Shown here one piece after another: positions 8,388 to 16,946 of a stretch of 64,000 nucleotides of DNA. The notes below the pieces were generated by a model, which was not told the DNA's origin, did no database searches, and saw nothing but the letters and a program-made list of their open reading frames with translations. The position numbers and the translations under genes are program-made. Source of the stretch: a virus; IMG/VR virus record IMGVR_UViG_3300030838_000001, positions 62,001 through 126,000 of that record. One strand, 5' to 3'. Positions within the stretch are counted from its first letter, which is position 1. Each line of letters starts with the position of its first letter.

Positions 8388-8396
8388 ATATTTATA
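8388..8396 (+). promoter_or_regulatory. ATATTTATA motif before DNA polymerase
   Basis: The motif starts 16 bp before the ATG and directly follows the TACCTTTG element, so polymerase may be read from both promoter classes. Confidence 0.4.
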
Positions 8397-8403
8397 ACTA
8401 ACT

Positions 8404-11400
8404 ATGAGTCAAACAAAAACGAAAGTCGATAACTTGGTTATCGAAAAATTTCTTGAAGGAACTGACCCGCAAAAGTATATAGTTGGTGTTGAAGCTGTTT
8501 ATGATAAACCAATTGTAACGTTGGTAATCAATGATAGAGATACAGACACCAAGTATTTAGAAGAGCACAGGTATAAACCATTCCTTTGGTTTAAAGAAGA
8601 CATTACCACAGTCATTTACGGTGGTAGTAAAACAAAGATACGAGAAGCGGCCGCTAGGCACGGTATCAAAATGGTTAAGCTTAGAACTGCTAATGATGAT
8701 GGGTTTACACCTGTACGTCTACAAAATGGTTATAAGTTCTTAGCAACATGTACTAAATCATACAATGAATTAATCAATTTCTTTAAATTCGGTGGTGTAG
8801 ACCCATTTAGTAAAGAATACCAAAAGAACTTCGTTATGTTTAGTCCTACTGAACAATTCCTTATCCAAACAGGTAAGCGTTTGTTCAAAGGTATCGACGA
8901 TTATAACGATGTTCACAGGTTCCAATATGACTTGGAGACCGAGGGTTTATTTGCTGACAGTCATGCAATATTCCAAATCGGTGTACGAGACAATAGAGGA
9001 TTCGAAGGTGTTCTAGAAACTGTCGGTGCGAGAACACAAGCACTTATCGAACAAGAGCGTGAAGCTAAGGATGAAATAACGAAACTAGCCATTAGAGCTG
9101 AGTTAGAATTAATCAAAGATACACCTCAAGAATTACGTGAGGCAGAACGTCAAAATATCAAGAAATTCTTTGAAATTATTGACGCTGTTAAACCTGATAT
9201 TATCACTGGATATAACTCAGAGGACTTTGACTGGCCTTTCTTATTTAAAAGAGCTGAGAGACTTGGTATTTCAATTACTGAATTAGCAATTACTCTTAAT
9301 CGTGCATCTAAGATTAAACGTAAAGAAGCTTCTTTGAAATTGGGTGGTGAGACCCAAAAGTATCAACAAACTCACATGTATGGATATAGTATTATCGATA
9401 TCTCACATGCTGTTCGTAGAGCCATGGCGATTAACTCGGAAATCAAAGGATGGGGATTGAAATATATCACTCAATACTCTGAGATTGCGAAGCCAAATAG
9501 GGTTTATGTGCCTGGGGATAAGATTAATACAACTTGGAGAGATAAGAAAAACGAGTACGCTTTCAACAATGAAAATGGTGATTGGTACAAGATTACAGCA
9601 AAGGCTCCATTAAAAGAAAAATATTCAAAAGTTAAAGGTGCTTATATAGTACAACGTTACTTATGTGATGACTTGTGGGAAACTGAACAAATTGATACTA
9701 TTTTCAACCAAGCCAGTTTCCTTATTTCGAAGATTCTTCCAACATCATTCCAACGTAGTTCTACAATGGGTACAGCTGGACAATGGAAGCTTATTATGTC
9801 TGCATGGTCTTATGAGAACGGTCTTGCTATTCCTGAGTTACAACAAAAACGTGAATTTACTGGTGGTCTTTCTAGACTTCTTGAAGTAGGTTTCGCTAAA
9901 AATGTATACAAGTTAGATTATGCCGCTTTATATCCTAAAACACAGTTAACTCACTTTATTTTCCCTGACTTAGATATTTCAGGTGTAATGGAAGGAATGC
10001 TTACTTATGTTGTTGATAGCCGTGATAAATTTAAGTTCTTGACTGGTGTTGAAAAGAAAACATATAAAGCATTAGAAGGTAAATTGAAAGCTGAGAAAGC
10101 TAATATGACTGACGCTGAAATCGAGGAATTAACTGAGAGAATTGCGAAGCATAAAGCACTATCAAATCTTTACGATAAAAAACAATTACCACTTAAGATT
10201 CTTGCTAACTCATGGTTCGGTTCATATGGTGCGCCATATATCTTTAATTGGGGTGATTCGGATTCTGCTGAGGAAACAACTTGTCGTGGTCGTCAATATT
10301 TACGTCTTATGGTTAAACACTTCTATGAGAAATATAAGTTTAGACCTCTTGTAGGTGATACCGATGGTTTCAACTTTGCGGCACCTGATAACTTGGAAGA
10401 AATTACTTATCTTGCTAAAGGTACGCATTGGAAAACTGAAGATGATGCAAACAAGTTACTTGTTGGTATCGATGCTGTTCTTGCAGAGTTTAACGAAACT
10501 TATATGGAAGGTCGTATGGGTCTAGATTTAGATGATGTATGTTCTTCAACAATCAACTTTGCTAGAAAGAACTACGCCAATGATATTGGTGGTAAGATTA
10601 AGCTTGTTGGTAACTCGGTTAAATCTAAGAAAATGTCGGTTTATATAGAAGAATTCTTAGGAAAAGGTATTCGTATGCTTTTAGATGGTGATGGTCATTC
10701 ATTCATAAATTATTACTATGAGTATGTAGATAAAATCTATAATTACCAAATTCCATTGGTTAAGATTGCATCTAAAGCTAGAGTTAAAACAACAGCTACT
10801 GAATACGCTAAGAAAGCAACTCAGAAAAATAAAGCTGGGAATCCAATGCCAAAGCAAGCTCACATGGAGTTAGCATTAAAAGATGGACTTGGAATTAACT
10901 TAGGTGATACACTTTATTATGTGAATACTGGTCTTATGAAGTCTCACGGAGATTTAAAAACAGAAACAAACAAGGCTACTGGTTTAAAAACAGTAACTCT
11001 TAACTGTAAATTAATCAACCCTGATACTGTAGAAAAAGATTTTGAGCTTATAAAAGAATTGGAGATTCTTAAAAAAGGTTTACTTGTACTTGAAGAAGCT
11101 GAGTCCGAAGCTAAAAAAGATATTGAAGATAGAATTCAAGAAATTGAAAACTCTCTTGTAACTGATGAGTATAATGTTGCTCGTTACTTGGATAATTTCA
11201 ACAAAAAGGTTAAACCTCTTTTGGTTTGTTTCAACGAAGAAGTTCGTGGTAAGGTTTTATTAGATATCGTTAAGGTTAAAAATAAAGAAACCAAAAAAAC
11301 AACTGACACACTAAAACAAAGAGTTATTTTTTCTCCTTATGAGTGTGAACTAATTTCAGGTATTCCTTTTAAAGAAGGTGACCAAGATTCATATGAAGAC

Positions 11401-12183
11401 CTTATGCGTATGGAAGATAAAGAAATTAAGTTTTGGGATAAGGTTGATAAGGTTCCAAATAACATGGAAGAACACGTTTGGGCCGAGCTTAGAATTGATT
11501 ATCATGAAAGAATGGTAATTGCTAAGATTGAAGGTGTTGAACGAGAAAAAGAAGTTATGGATGATATCATCAAACACTTAGAAGTTAGTGACTTAGAAGG
11601 TGCAATGAGAGGTGAATTACCACTAGATGTATTTGTCATGGCTGATATGGCTGACGATGATTCAGGTGCGATTGTTTCTAGAAAATTTGGAGAAGTACTA
11701 TGTTATTTCGATGAATTATTTAAATACGAATCTGATGCTATTAGACGTAATGAATTTTACCATCTTAATGGAAATCTAAATGATGCTATCGACAGATACG
11801 AACAATGGTTAGATTACAACGCAGAAAACATTGTAATGACTGGTTCAACAGTTGAAACAAGCGGACAAATGGAATTATTCTCAGATTCTGATATTGATTC
11901 CGTAATCAAGAGAGTTAAGGTAAAAAGCAAGACAGCTACTAAGAAATCAATAGCTATGCTTAATGCTGAGAAAGCTGAACCTAAAAAGAAAGCTAGTGAA
12001 GATGAAGATGATGAAGAAGTTGTTTTTATTCTTGACGCTAACGGACAATTGGTTAGAAAAGATGAAATATTACAATTGGATGACGAATTCGATGATACCT
12101 TTGGAGATATGCCTGAAGGATATGTTGTTTATGAAGCACCAATTACTCCAAAAGAACCTGAAAAGGACGAGTGGGGATTTTAA
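8404..12183 (+). CDS. DNA polymerase, family B (T4 gp43-like), long form
   Basis: A 1259-residue replicative polymerase with a 3'-5' exonuclease: Exo I FQYDLETEG (Asp176, Glu178), Exo II GYNSEDFDWPF (Asn271, Asp276) and Exo III YSIID (Tyr328, Asp332). Polymerase motifs follow: A, KLDYAALYPK (Asp505); B, KILANSWFG (598-606); C, VGDTDGFNF (Asp652, Asp654). Motif C has Gly where DTDS is usual. It is about 360 residues longer than T4 gp43 (898). Much of the extra length follows motif C and ends in an acidic tail, EPEKDEWGF. Residues 1155-1159 read QMELF, which resembles the bacterial sliding-clamp binding motif. Two TAnnTTTG promoters precede it and a terminator follows. Confidence 0.92.
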   Translation: MSQTKTKVDNLVIEKFLEGTDPQKYIVGVEAVYDKPIVTLVINDRDTDTKYLEEHRYKPFLWFKEDITTVIYGGSKTKIREAAARHGIKMVKLRTANDDGFTPVRLQNGYKFLATCTKSYNELINFFKFGGVDPFSKEYQKNFVMFSPTEQFLIQTGKRLFKGIDDYNDVHRFQYDLETEGLFADSHAIFQIGVRDNRGFEGVLETVGARTQALIEQEREAKDEITKLAIRAELELIKDTPQELREAERQNIKKFFEIIDAVKPDIITGYNSEDFDWPFLFKRAERLGISITELAITLNRASKIKRKEASLKLGGETQKYQQTHMYGYSIIDISHAVRRAMAINSEIKGWGLKYITQYSEIAKPNRVYVPGDKINTTWRDKKNEYAFNNENGDWYKITAKAPLKEKYSKVKGAYIVQRYLCDDLWETEQIDTIFNQASFLISKILPTSFQRSSTMGTAGQWKLIMSAWSYENGLAIPELQQKREFTGGLSRLLEVGFAKNVYKLDYAALYPKTQLTHFIFPDLDISGVMEGMLTYVVDSRDKFKFLTGVEKKTYKALEGKLKAEKANMTDAEIEELTERIAKHKALSNLYDKKQLPLKILANSWFGSYGAPYIFNWGDSDSAEETTCRGRQYLRLMVKHFYEKYKFRPLVGDTDGFNFAAPDNLEEITYLAKGTHWKTEDDANKLLVGIDAVLAEFNETYMEGRMGLDLDDVCSSTINFARKNYANDIGGKIKLVGNSVKSKKMSVYIEEFLGKGIRMLLDGDGHSFINYYYEYVDKIYNYQIPLVKIASKARVKTTATEYAKKATQKNKAGNPMPKQAHMELALKDGLGINLGDTLYYVNTGLMKSHGDLKTETNKATGLKTVTLNCKLINPDTVEKDFELIKELEILKKGLLVLEEAESEAKKDIEDRIQEIENSLVTDEYNVARYLDNFNKKVKPLLVCFNEEVRGKVLLDIVKVKNKETKKTTDTLKQRVIFSPYECELISGIPFKEGDQDSYEDLMRMEDKEIKFWDKVDKVPNNMEEHVWAELRIDYHERMVIAKIEGVEREKEVMDDIIKHLEVSDLEGAMRGELPLDVFVMADMADDDSGAIVSRKFGEVLCYFDELFKYESDAIRRNEFYHLNGNLNDAIDRYEQWLDYNAENIVMTGSTVETSGQMELFSDSDIDSVIKRVKVKSKTATKKSIAMLNAEKAEPKKKASEDEDDEEVVFILDANGQLVRKDEILQLDDEFDDTFGDMPEGYVVYEAPITPKEPEKDEWGF

Positions 12184-12190
12184 AATAAGA

Positions 12191-12215
12191 AAGGGACCTT
12201 TGGGTCCCTTTTTTT
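12191..12215. terminator. Rho-independent terminator between convergent genes
   Basis: AAGGGACC and GGTCCCTT form an 8-bp stem with loop TTTG, followed by a T run. It lies between the ends of DNA polymerase (plus) and gp13-like neck protein (minus). The A-rich left flank means it could serve both strands. Confidence 0.8.
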
Positions 12216-12216
12216 A

Positions 12217-13362
12217 TTAGTATACATAGAACCCTAGAGGTCTAAATTGTAATTGTCTGTTTAAGAATTCTGCTTCTTGTGCTCCACGCTCCAATTGAGC
12301 TGTACTTGAAAGCCTAAGAAGTCTTGCATCAAGTCTTTCTAAAACTGCTCTTCTTTCATCGTTTCCTTCTGAAATAAGTGTTTCATAATCCATGATTCTT
12401 TCAGCTTCAGGCGGTCCAACAACACCACCAAACTTTCCACGAGTTCTACCAAGTGCTCTCTTAGCTTCAGCAATAAATAATTGTCTGATAAGAGTCTTTG
12501 TAGGTGGGTTAAATGATGAGAAATCTAATTCTGATAAAGGAACTTGATTTGGTAATTGGATAATATCAGGATTATCTTTCTTACACTTGTCAGCATCTTC
12601 ATCTGTTAATTTTGAAGTATCGTAATAGTGATACCAAACTTGACACCCAGTCATATTGATTGAGTTAGGTACTCCACCTAATCCAGTACCAAACGATAAC
12701 TTAGACCCAGGAACACTCAATAAATGAAGTAATTTCGTTCCATTAGGACCTGCTGTAATCTTGTGAACAAGCTCACTTCTAACCATTCTATTCTTAAGGT
12801 TCATATCTGCCGCAGTAAGAAGTACATCGAACGCTGGTGTAATGTAGTAACCAGCATTTTGACCACCACCTTGAGCAACACCTTGTCCAGTTTGGGCAAA
12901 TCCACCACCGAAACCACCATCAAGTCCACCGTAGCTACCAAATAAGGCTGGCGTAATTGTTGGAGGTGTAATCCAAAGAACTTCGTTAATTTCACGTCCT
13001 GCTGGGATTGTGTAGACTTGTCTACCTGCTTCGATTTCAACGAAGTCTTTCTTTAATTCATAAGGACCATTAGCTTGTAGACCAACTCCTTTAGAATAAG
13101 CATAAGTATATTGTGTAATGAAGTCAAAGCCTCTTACACTTAATGCAAATGCCATATCGGTTGTGTCAATACTTGAACCTAACAATGATTGCCATTGGTG
13201 TTCAACAAGCCATTCTTGAACGTATTGAGCATAGTCTTCAATAGCTATTTCTAATAGCGTACAAAGTTGCTCATCTTCCAATTCAATCTGACGGATTGGT
13301 GCTCCGACAGAGTGTCTAAATTGACGAAATATTTTATCTCTTTCTGTTGTGCTTACTGCCAT
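12217..13362 (-). CDS. Neck protein, T4 gp13-like
   Basis: A 381-residue protein on the minus strand. The N-terminus FRQFRHSVGAPIRQIELEDE then QLCTLLEIAIEDYAQY matches the start of gp13-family neck proteins, a short basic helix followed by a hydrophobic, acidic helix ending in a D/E-x-Y pattern. The C-terminus, AEAKRALGRTRGKFGG and then MDYETLISEGNDERR, resembles the family's final helices. A Gly-rich loop (about residues 140-165) is an insertion. Necks join the packaged head to the tail. It is separated by 37 bp from the glutaredoxin gene and has its own ATATTTATA motif, so this virion gene may be read separately within a minus-strand cluster. Confidence 0.6.
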   Translation of the reverse strand: MAVSTTERDKIFRQFRHSVGAPIRQIELEDEQLCTLLEIAIEDYAQYVQEWLVEHQWQSLLGSSIDTTDMAFALSVRGFDFITQYTYAYSKGVGLQANGPYELKKDFVEIEAGRQVYTIPAGREINEVLWITPPTITPALFGSYGGLDGGFGGGFAQTGQGVAQGGGQNAGYYITPAFDVLLTAADMNLKNRMVRSELVHKITAGPNGTKLLHLLSVPGSKLSFGTGLGGVPNSINMTGCQVWYHYYDTSKLTDEDADKCKKDNPDIIQLPNQVPLSELDFSSFNPPTKTLIRQLFIAEAKRALGRTRGKFGGVVGPPEAERIMDYETLISEGNDERRAVLERLDARLLRLSSTAQLERGAQEAEFLNRQLQFRPLGFYVY

Positions 13363-13376
13363 GTTTGTTGTTTTAT

Positions 13377-13385
13377 TATAAATAT
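13377..13385 (-). promoter_or_regulatory. ATATTTATA motif upstream of gp13-like neck gene
   Basis: The minus strand reads ATATTTATAATAAAACAAC before the ATG at 13362, about 23 bp away. The same spacing and A-rich tail are seen at plus-strand virion genes. Confidence 0.5.
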
Positions 13386-13399
13386 AATAAAACTTGTAA

Positions 13400-13654
13400 T
13401 TAAGCTAAAAACTTCTTTGTTAATTCCACAGCCTCATCTATCGAGTGAAACGATACATTAGGGATAAATAATTGCTTACCAATCTTTACAACTGGCACTT
13501 CGTTAGAATTGCTTGCTACAACAACCTTACCATATTCTTCAGCATTTTCAGCCAAGTTAACGTTTATATCATTATATTCGATACCTTCAGCTGTTAGCTT
13601 TTCTTTTAATTCCTTACAAAAAGGACACTCAGGGAATGTATAAATTATTACCAT
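13400..13654 (-). CDS. Glutaredoxin
   Basis: An 84-residue thioredoxin-fold protein with the redox pair CPFC at residues 10-13 after the strand MVIIYTF, and the cis-proline region NEVPVVKIG. Small phage glutaredoxins reduce the cysteine pair of class I ribonucleotide reductase; this phage encodes NrdA and NrdB at 47316-50608, so that is the likely partner. The start codon overlaps the stop of the upstream SNF2 gene by one base (TAATG on the minus strand), showing co-translation with it. Length is normal for phage glutaredoxins (about 80-90 residues). Confidence 0.85.
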   Translation of the reverse strand: MVIIYTFPECPFCKELKEKLTAEGIEYNDINVNLAENAEEYGKVVVASNSNEVPVVKIGKQLFIPNVSFHSIDEAVELTKKFLA

Positions 13655-15495
13655 TACTCTTCTATTAATTCGTTAATTAAGATTTCTGTTAATTCTTCAT
13701 CTGAAGGACGCTTGTCACCCATGATTGTTGAAATAACATCTTTTTTATTATTAAGCATTAACCACATACGACTTGAAATTGTATCATCAAATAGTTGGTA
13801 GTAAACGTTTACGTTATTTTTTTGTCCGATACGGAAAGCTCTATCTTCAGCTTGTTCATTATTCCCAGGCACCCAATCAAATGAGTTAAACACAACAACC
13901 GTTCCTTCAGTAAGTGTAATACCAACACCCGCTGACTTAATATTCCCTACAAATACCTTAACCTTGTCATTTTGTTGGAAAGCATCGACAGATTTTTGTT
14001 TTTGAATAGTAGACATAGGCCCGTTGTGTTTAACCGCTTGTTTTCCGAAGTGGTTAGCAATCATTTCTAATTCTTCAGTAAAGCTTGTAAATACAATAAC
14101 CTTTCTTCCCATTTCAATAGCATTCTCAACCATTTCAATTGTTTGTGGAATAGCTTGTATCGCAATGAATTGTCTAAGGAGAATTAGTTCAACTAAATCC
14201 TTTTGAGATTCAACACTACGCTTTCCTTCAAGCTTACGCTTCAGCATATATTCATCCCAAAGCAACTCATATTGTTTAAGACCTTTTTTATCAAGTAAAT
14301 GGTGCATCGGTGTGATAACCTTATCAGGCATATCAAGAACTTCAGTTTTTAAACGTCTTAGAATGATGTTTTTTGTTTTAGAAGCTAATTCTTCTAAGTT
14401 GCTGGCACCATCGGTAAGCCATATCTGCTTTTTAACACCATTTTTAAGCGTTCTAAAGAACTGTCTTCCGTCACAGTACCTTAGAGCGTAGTGCTTCCAA
14501 TTCTCTGCAATAGGAGACTTTATAATCTTTAATAGATTAAAGAAGTCCATTGGTCTGTTTGCAACTGGTGTTCCAGTAAGAAGCCAAGTCTTATTTATTC
14601 CGTATTTGTTAGTCAATTCAACCATAATCTTTCCACGGATGCTTTCATTGTTTTTAAGGTAGTGAGCCTCATCAATGATACATAGGTCAAATCCAGCTTC
14701 AGCTAATTGTCTGTTGATTACTTCTTCAGGTTCACCTTCTTTTTTCTTTGTTGTTTTAGCTAGAGTATGGAAATTTTTAAGAATATCAAAATTAATGATA
14801 ACAAATTTAGCATCTGACCATTTTTTACCATCAATAATTGTTGTATCATCACAAAAAACGTTAATTTCACGTTCCCAATTTATCTTCGTTGCCGAAGGAC
14901 AAACAATTAGAATCTTCTTAGCTCCACTTTCAAGGGCCGCAATGATGGATTGAATACTCTTTCCAAGACCCATATCATCTGCAAGAATACAACCATTTCT
15001 AGCTAAAAGGAACTTGATTCCTTCCTCTTGGTGTTGATAGAGTTTTTTACCGTCTTTAGCCAATACATTATTGTAAGGTGTGAAGTCTACATCAATGTTG
15101 ATTGGTTCAAAGTAAGGGTCATCAAGAACCTGAGTCTTTGCGAGCCAATACATTTTAGAAACCGTTTGGTTTTGTTTCAGCTTCCCATAAACGTGAAATG
15201 CTTTTTCAGTTTCACCCAAGATAAATTCAATTAGAACCTTTTGTGGTGTAAAAGCTACATTATCTGCTTTTTGTAATTCAAGTCCTAGGTATTCAGTTAT
15301 TCCAACTACTCGGTTAACGAATATTGGTTGTCTGTTATGGTTATCAATAATGTACTTTGATTGGTTTTCAGTCAAAGGTATTTTTTTATTTTTCAAATAA
15401 GCATTTTTAAGCTTTATAAGGTACGGATTTATCCCTTCGTAACCCTCAAGTAGCGCAACTGCTGATTGTGACTTTAAATCGTTTAATGTTATCAA
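13654..15495 (-). CDS. SNF2-family DNA helicase/translocase
   Basis: A 613-residue superfamily 2 ATPase. Motifs in order: LYQHQEEGIKFLL (152-164), Walker A DMGLGKS (174-180), DEAH (275-278), LTGTP (306-310) and motif VI QAEDRAFRIGQ (548-558). The last is diagnostic of SNF2-type proteins. About 150 residues precede the helicase core. The compact two-lobe layout resembles SMARCAL1-like annealing helicases and could fill the fork-remodelling role of T4 UvsW; that is inference. No ATG is available at the 5' end, so a TTG at 15495 is the likely start. It heads a minus-strand operon with glutaredoxin and gp13. Confidence 0.85.
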   Translation of the reverse strand: MITLNDLKSQSAVALLEGYEGINPYLIKLKNAYLKNKKIPLTENQSKYIIDNHNRQPIFVNRVVGITEYLGLELQKADNVAFTPQKVLIEFILGETEKAFHVYGKLKQNQTVSKMYWLAKTQVLDDPYFEPINIDVDFTPYNNVLAKDGKKLYQHQEEGIKFLLARNGCILADDMGLGKSIQSIIAALESGAKKILIVCPSATKINWEREINVFCDDTTIIDGKKWSDAKFVIINFDILKNFHTLAKTTKKKEGEPEEVINRQLAEAGFDLCIIDEAHYLKNNESIRGKIMVELTNKYGINKTWLLTGTPVANRPMDFFNLLKIIKSPIAENWKHYALRYCDGRQFFRTLKNGVKKQIWLTDGASNLEELASKTKNIILRRLKTEVLDMPDKVITPMHHLLDKKGLKQYELLWDEYMLKRKLEGKRSVESQKDLVELILLRQFIAIQAIPQTIEMVENAIEMGRKVIVFTSFTEELEMIANHFGKQAVKHNGPMSTIQKQKSVDAFQQNDKVKVFVGNIKSAGVGITLTEGTVVVFNSFDWVPGNNEQAEDRAFRIGQKNNVNVYYQLFDDTISSRMWLMLNNKKDVISTIMGDKRPSDEELTEILINELIEE

Positions 15496-15584
15496 AATTA
15501 TATGTGTTTCTTTTAAAAATTATATCTAAATATAATTAAAATTAAAGAAAAATCAATAGTTATGGTATATTAAGTAAATTATAA

Positions 15585-15593
15585 ATATTTATA
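15585..15593 (+). promoter_or_regulatory. ATATTTATA motif before the neck-tail operon
   Basis: ATATTTATAATAAAAC starts 22 bp before the ATG at 15607, in the 111-bp divergent gap between the SNF2 gene and the neck region. Confidence 0.5.
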
Positions 15594-15606
15594 ATAAAAC
15601 AAAATT

Positions 15607-16137
15607 ATGGACGAAACTAATAAAAAAGTAACACCGATTACTAGAATAAACAAATGGTTTTCTCATGAAGATTTCGCTTTAGAAGTTTCAATGGGAAGAG
15701 AAGCTATCGAAGGTGATGGAAATTTTACCATCATTTTATATAGAGTTAATAGAGATGAAACGGAATATGACAAGTTATATGGTGAAGCAACCAAAGATGG
15801 TATTAGATTTCATCCACCTCTTGAACTTAAGGTTGTTCCTATCATGGCAACACCTGAAAATAAAGCATATAATTCAAGTGCTGGTTCACTTCAACACTTA
15901 CAAGATGGGCCATTTACATTTGGAATATATGACCAACAATTATCTGAAATGGACGCTGAAATTAGCCACGGTGACTACATTGGATATCCAGTGACTGAGA
16001 CAGATGTTAGATATTTTTCAGTTGTAAATTCAGGAATAAAAAATTACGATAACAGACACACCATCATGGGTTACAAAGGAGCTTTCAGAACAGTAGTATG
16101 TGCTGGAGTTGACGATAGTGAATTCAGAGGTATTTAA
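15607..16137 (+). CDS. Hypothetical protein, probable neck/head-tail joining component
   Basis: A 176-residue soluble protein beginning MDETNKKVTPITRINKWF. I recognise no domain, signal peptide or membrane segment. It is the first gene after the ATATTTATA motif at 15585 and sits directly before the gp15-like tail terminator, the place of gp14 in T4. The sequence does not visibly resemble T4 gp14 (256 residues), so the neck role comes only from position. The downstream gene starts 14 bp later. Confidence 0.5.
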   Translation: MDETNKKVTPITRINKWFSHEDFALEVSMGREAIEGDGNFTIILYRVNRDETEYDKLYGEATKDGIRFHPPLELKVVPIMATPENKAYNSSAGSLQHLQDGPFTFGIYDQQLSEMDAEISHGDYIGYPVTETDVRYFSVVNSGIKNYDNRHTIMGYKGAFRTVVCAGVDDSEFRGI

Positions 16138-16151
16138 TAAAGACATAAAAC

Positions 16152-16946
16152 ATGGTAATGCAAAAAGGATATTTAACTAATATCAACACACAAAATCAAA
16201 AAATTGGATTCGAAAGAAGACAAGAAATACTTGACGACATATCAGATAAAGGCACATTCCTTCCAAAGGGTGTTCTTGAAGAAGACATGGACGGAAGCTT
16301 TATTGAACATATGGAAAATAACTTGTCTATTGTAGTTGATGGTGAGAAGGTACCTGTTATATTCTTAACTATTCAAAGATGGTCAGAGTTTACTAAGACT
16401 TGGCAATTTACTGATAAGTACAAGAATATACAAATGCCTTTTATAACTGTTGTAAGAAAACCTGATATTCAACAAGGACAAAATCAAGCTGGACTTTGGA
16501 ATATTCCAATGAATCACACATATACTTACATGAAGGTACCAACCTTTGATGGTGTTAGACGTGGTGTAGATTTATATAAGATTCCTCAACCAACTAGTGT
16601 TGATTTACTTTATGAAGTGCGTATCTTTACTGGAAAGATGAAAGACTTGAATAAATTCAACAGAAAGGTTCAAAAAGCTTTCCAATCAAGACAATCATAT
16701 TTAAATGTTAACGGACATCCAATGCCGCTTCACTTAGAAAGTATCGGTGATGAGAGTAATATTGAAGATTTTGAGAACAGAAGATTTTATGTTCAAATGT
16801 TTGAAATGAAACTACTTGGATATATCCTTGATGAAGATGACTTTGAAGTAATTACAACAGTTAACAGAGCAATAATATCGACAGAATCAATAGAAACAAC
16901 TAGTGTTGTTCCACAAAATAATAACCCATACCAAAAATATATCTAA
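16152..16946 (+). CDS. Tail terminator / sheath stabiliser, T4 gp15-like
   Basis: A 264-residue protein, close to T4 gp15 (272). The pattern SVDLLYEVRIFTGKMKDLNK, then about 15 residues to a VQKAFQSRQ segment, and later ENRRFYVQMFEMKLLGYIL resembles gp15 (IKMIYELSIFT, an FQ segment, RRRIEWSLTFEVNGWMYP). gp15 caps the tail tube and sheath after assembly and joins the tail to the neck. The gene lies between the neck candidate and the fibre genes, and the next start codon follows its stop directly. The alternative in-frame start at Met3 would change little. Confidence 0.6.
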   Translation: MVMQKGYLTNINTQNQKIGFERRQEILDDISDKGTFLPKGVLEEDMDGSFIEHMENNLSIVVDGEKVPVIFLTIQRWSEFTKTWQFTDKYKNIQMPFITVVRKPDIQQGQNQAGLWNIPMNHTYTYMKVPTFDGVRRGVDLYKIPQPTSVDLLYEVRIFTGKMKDLNKFNRKVQKAFQSRQSYLNVNGHPMPLHLESIGDESNIEDFENRRFYVQMFEMKLLGYILDEDDFEVITTVNRAIISTESIETTSVVPQNNNPYQKYI

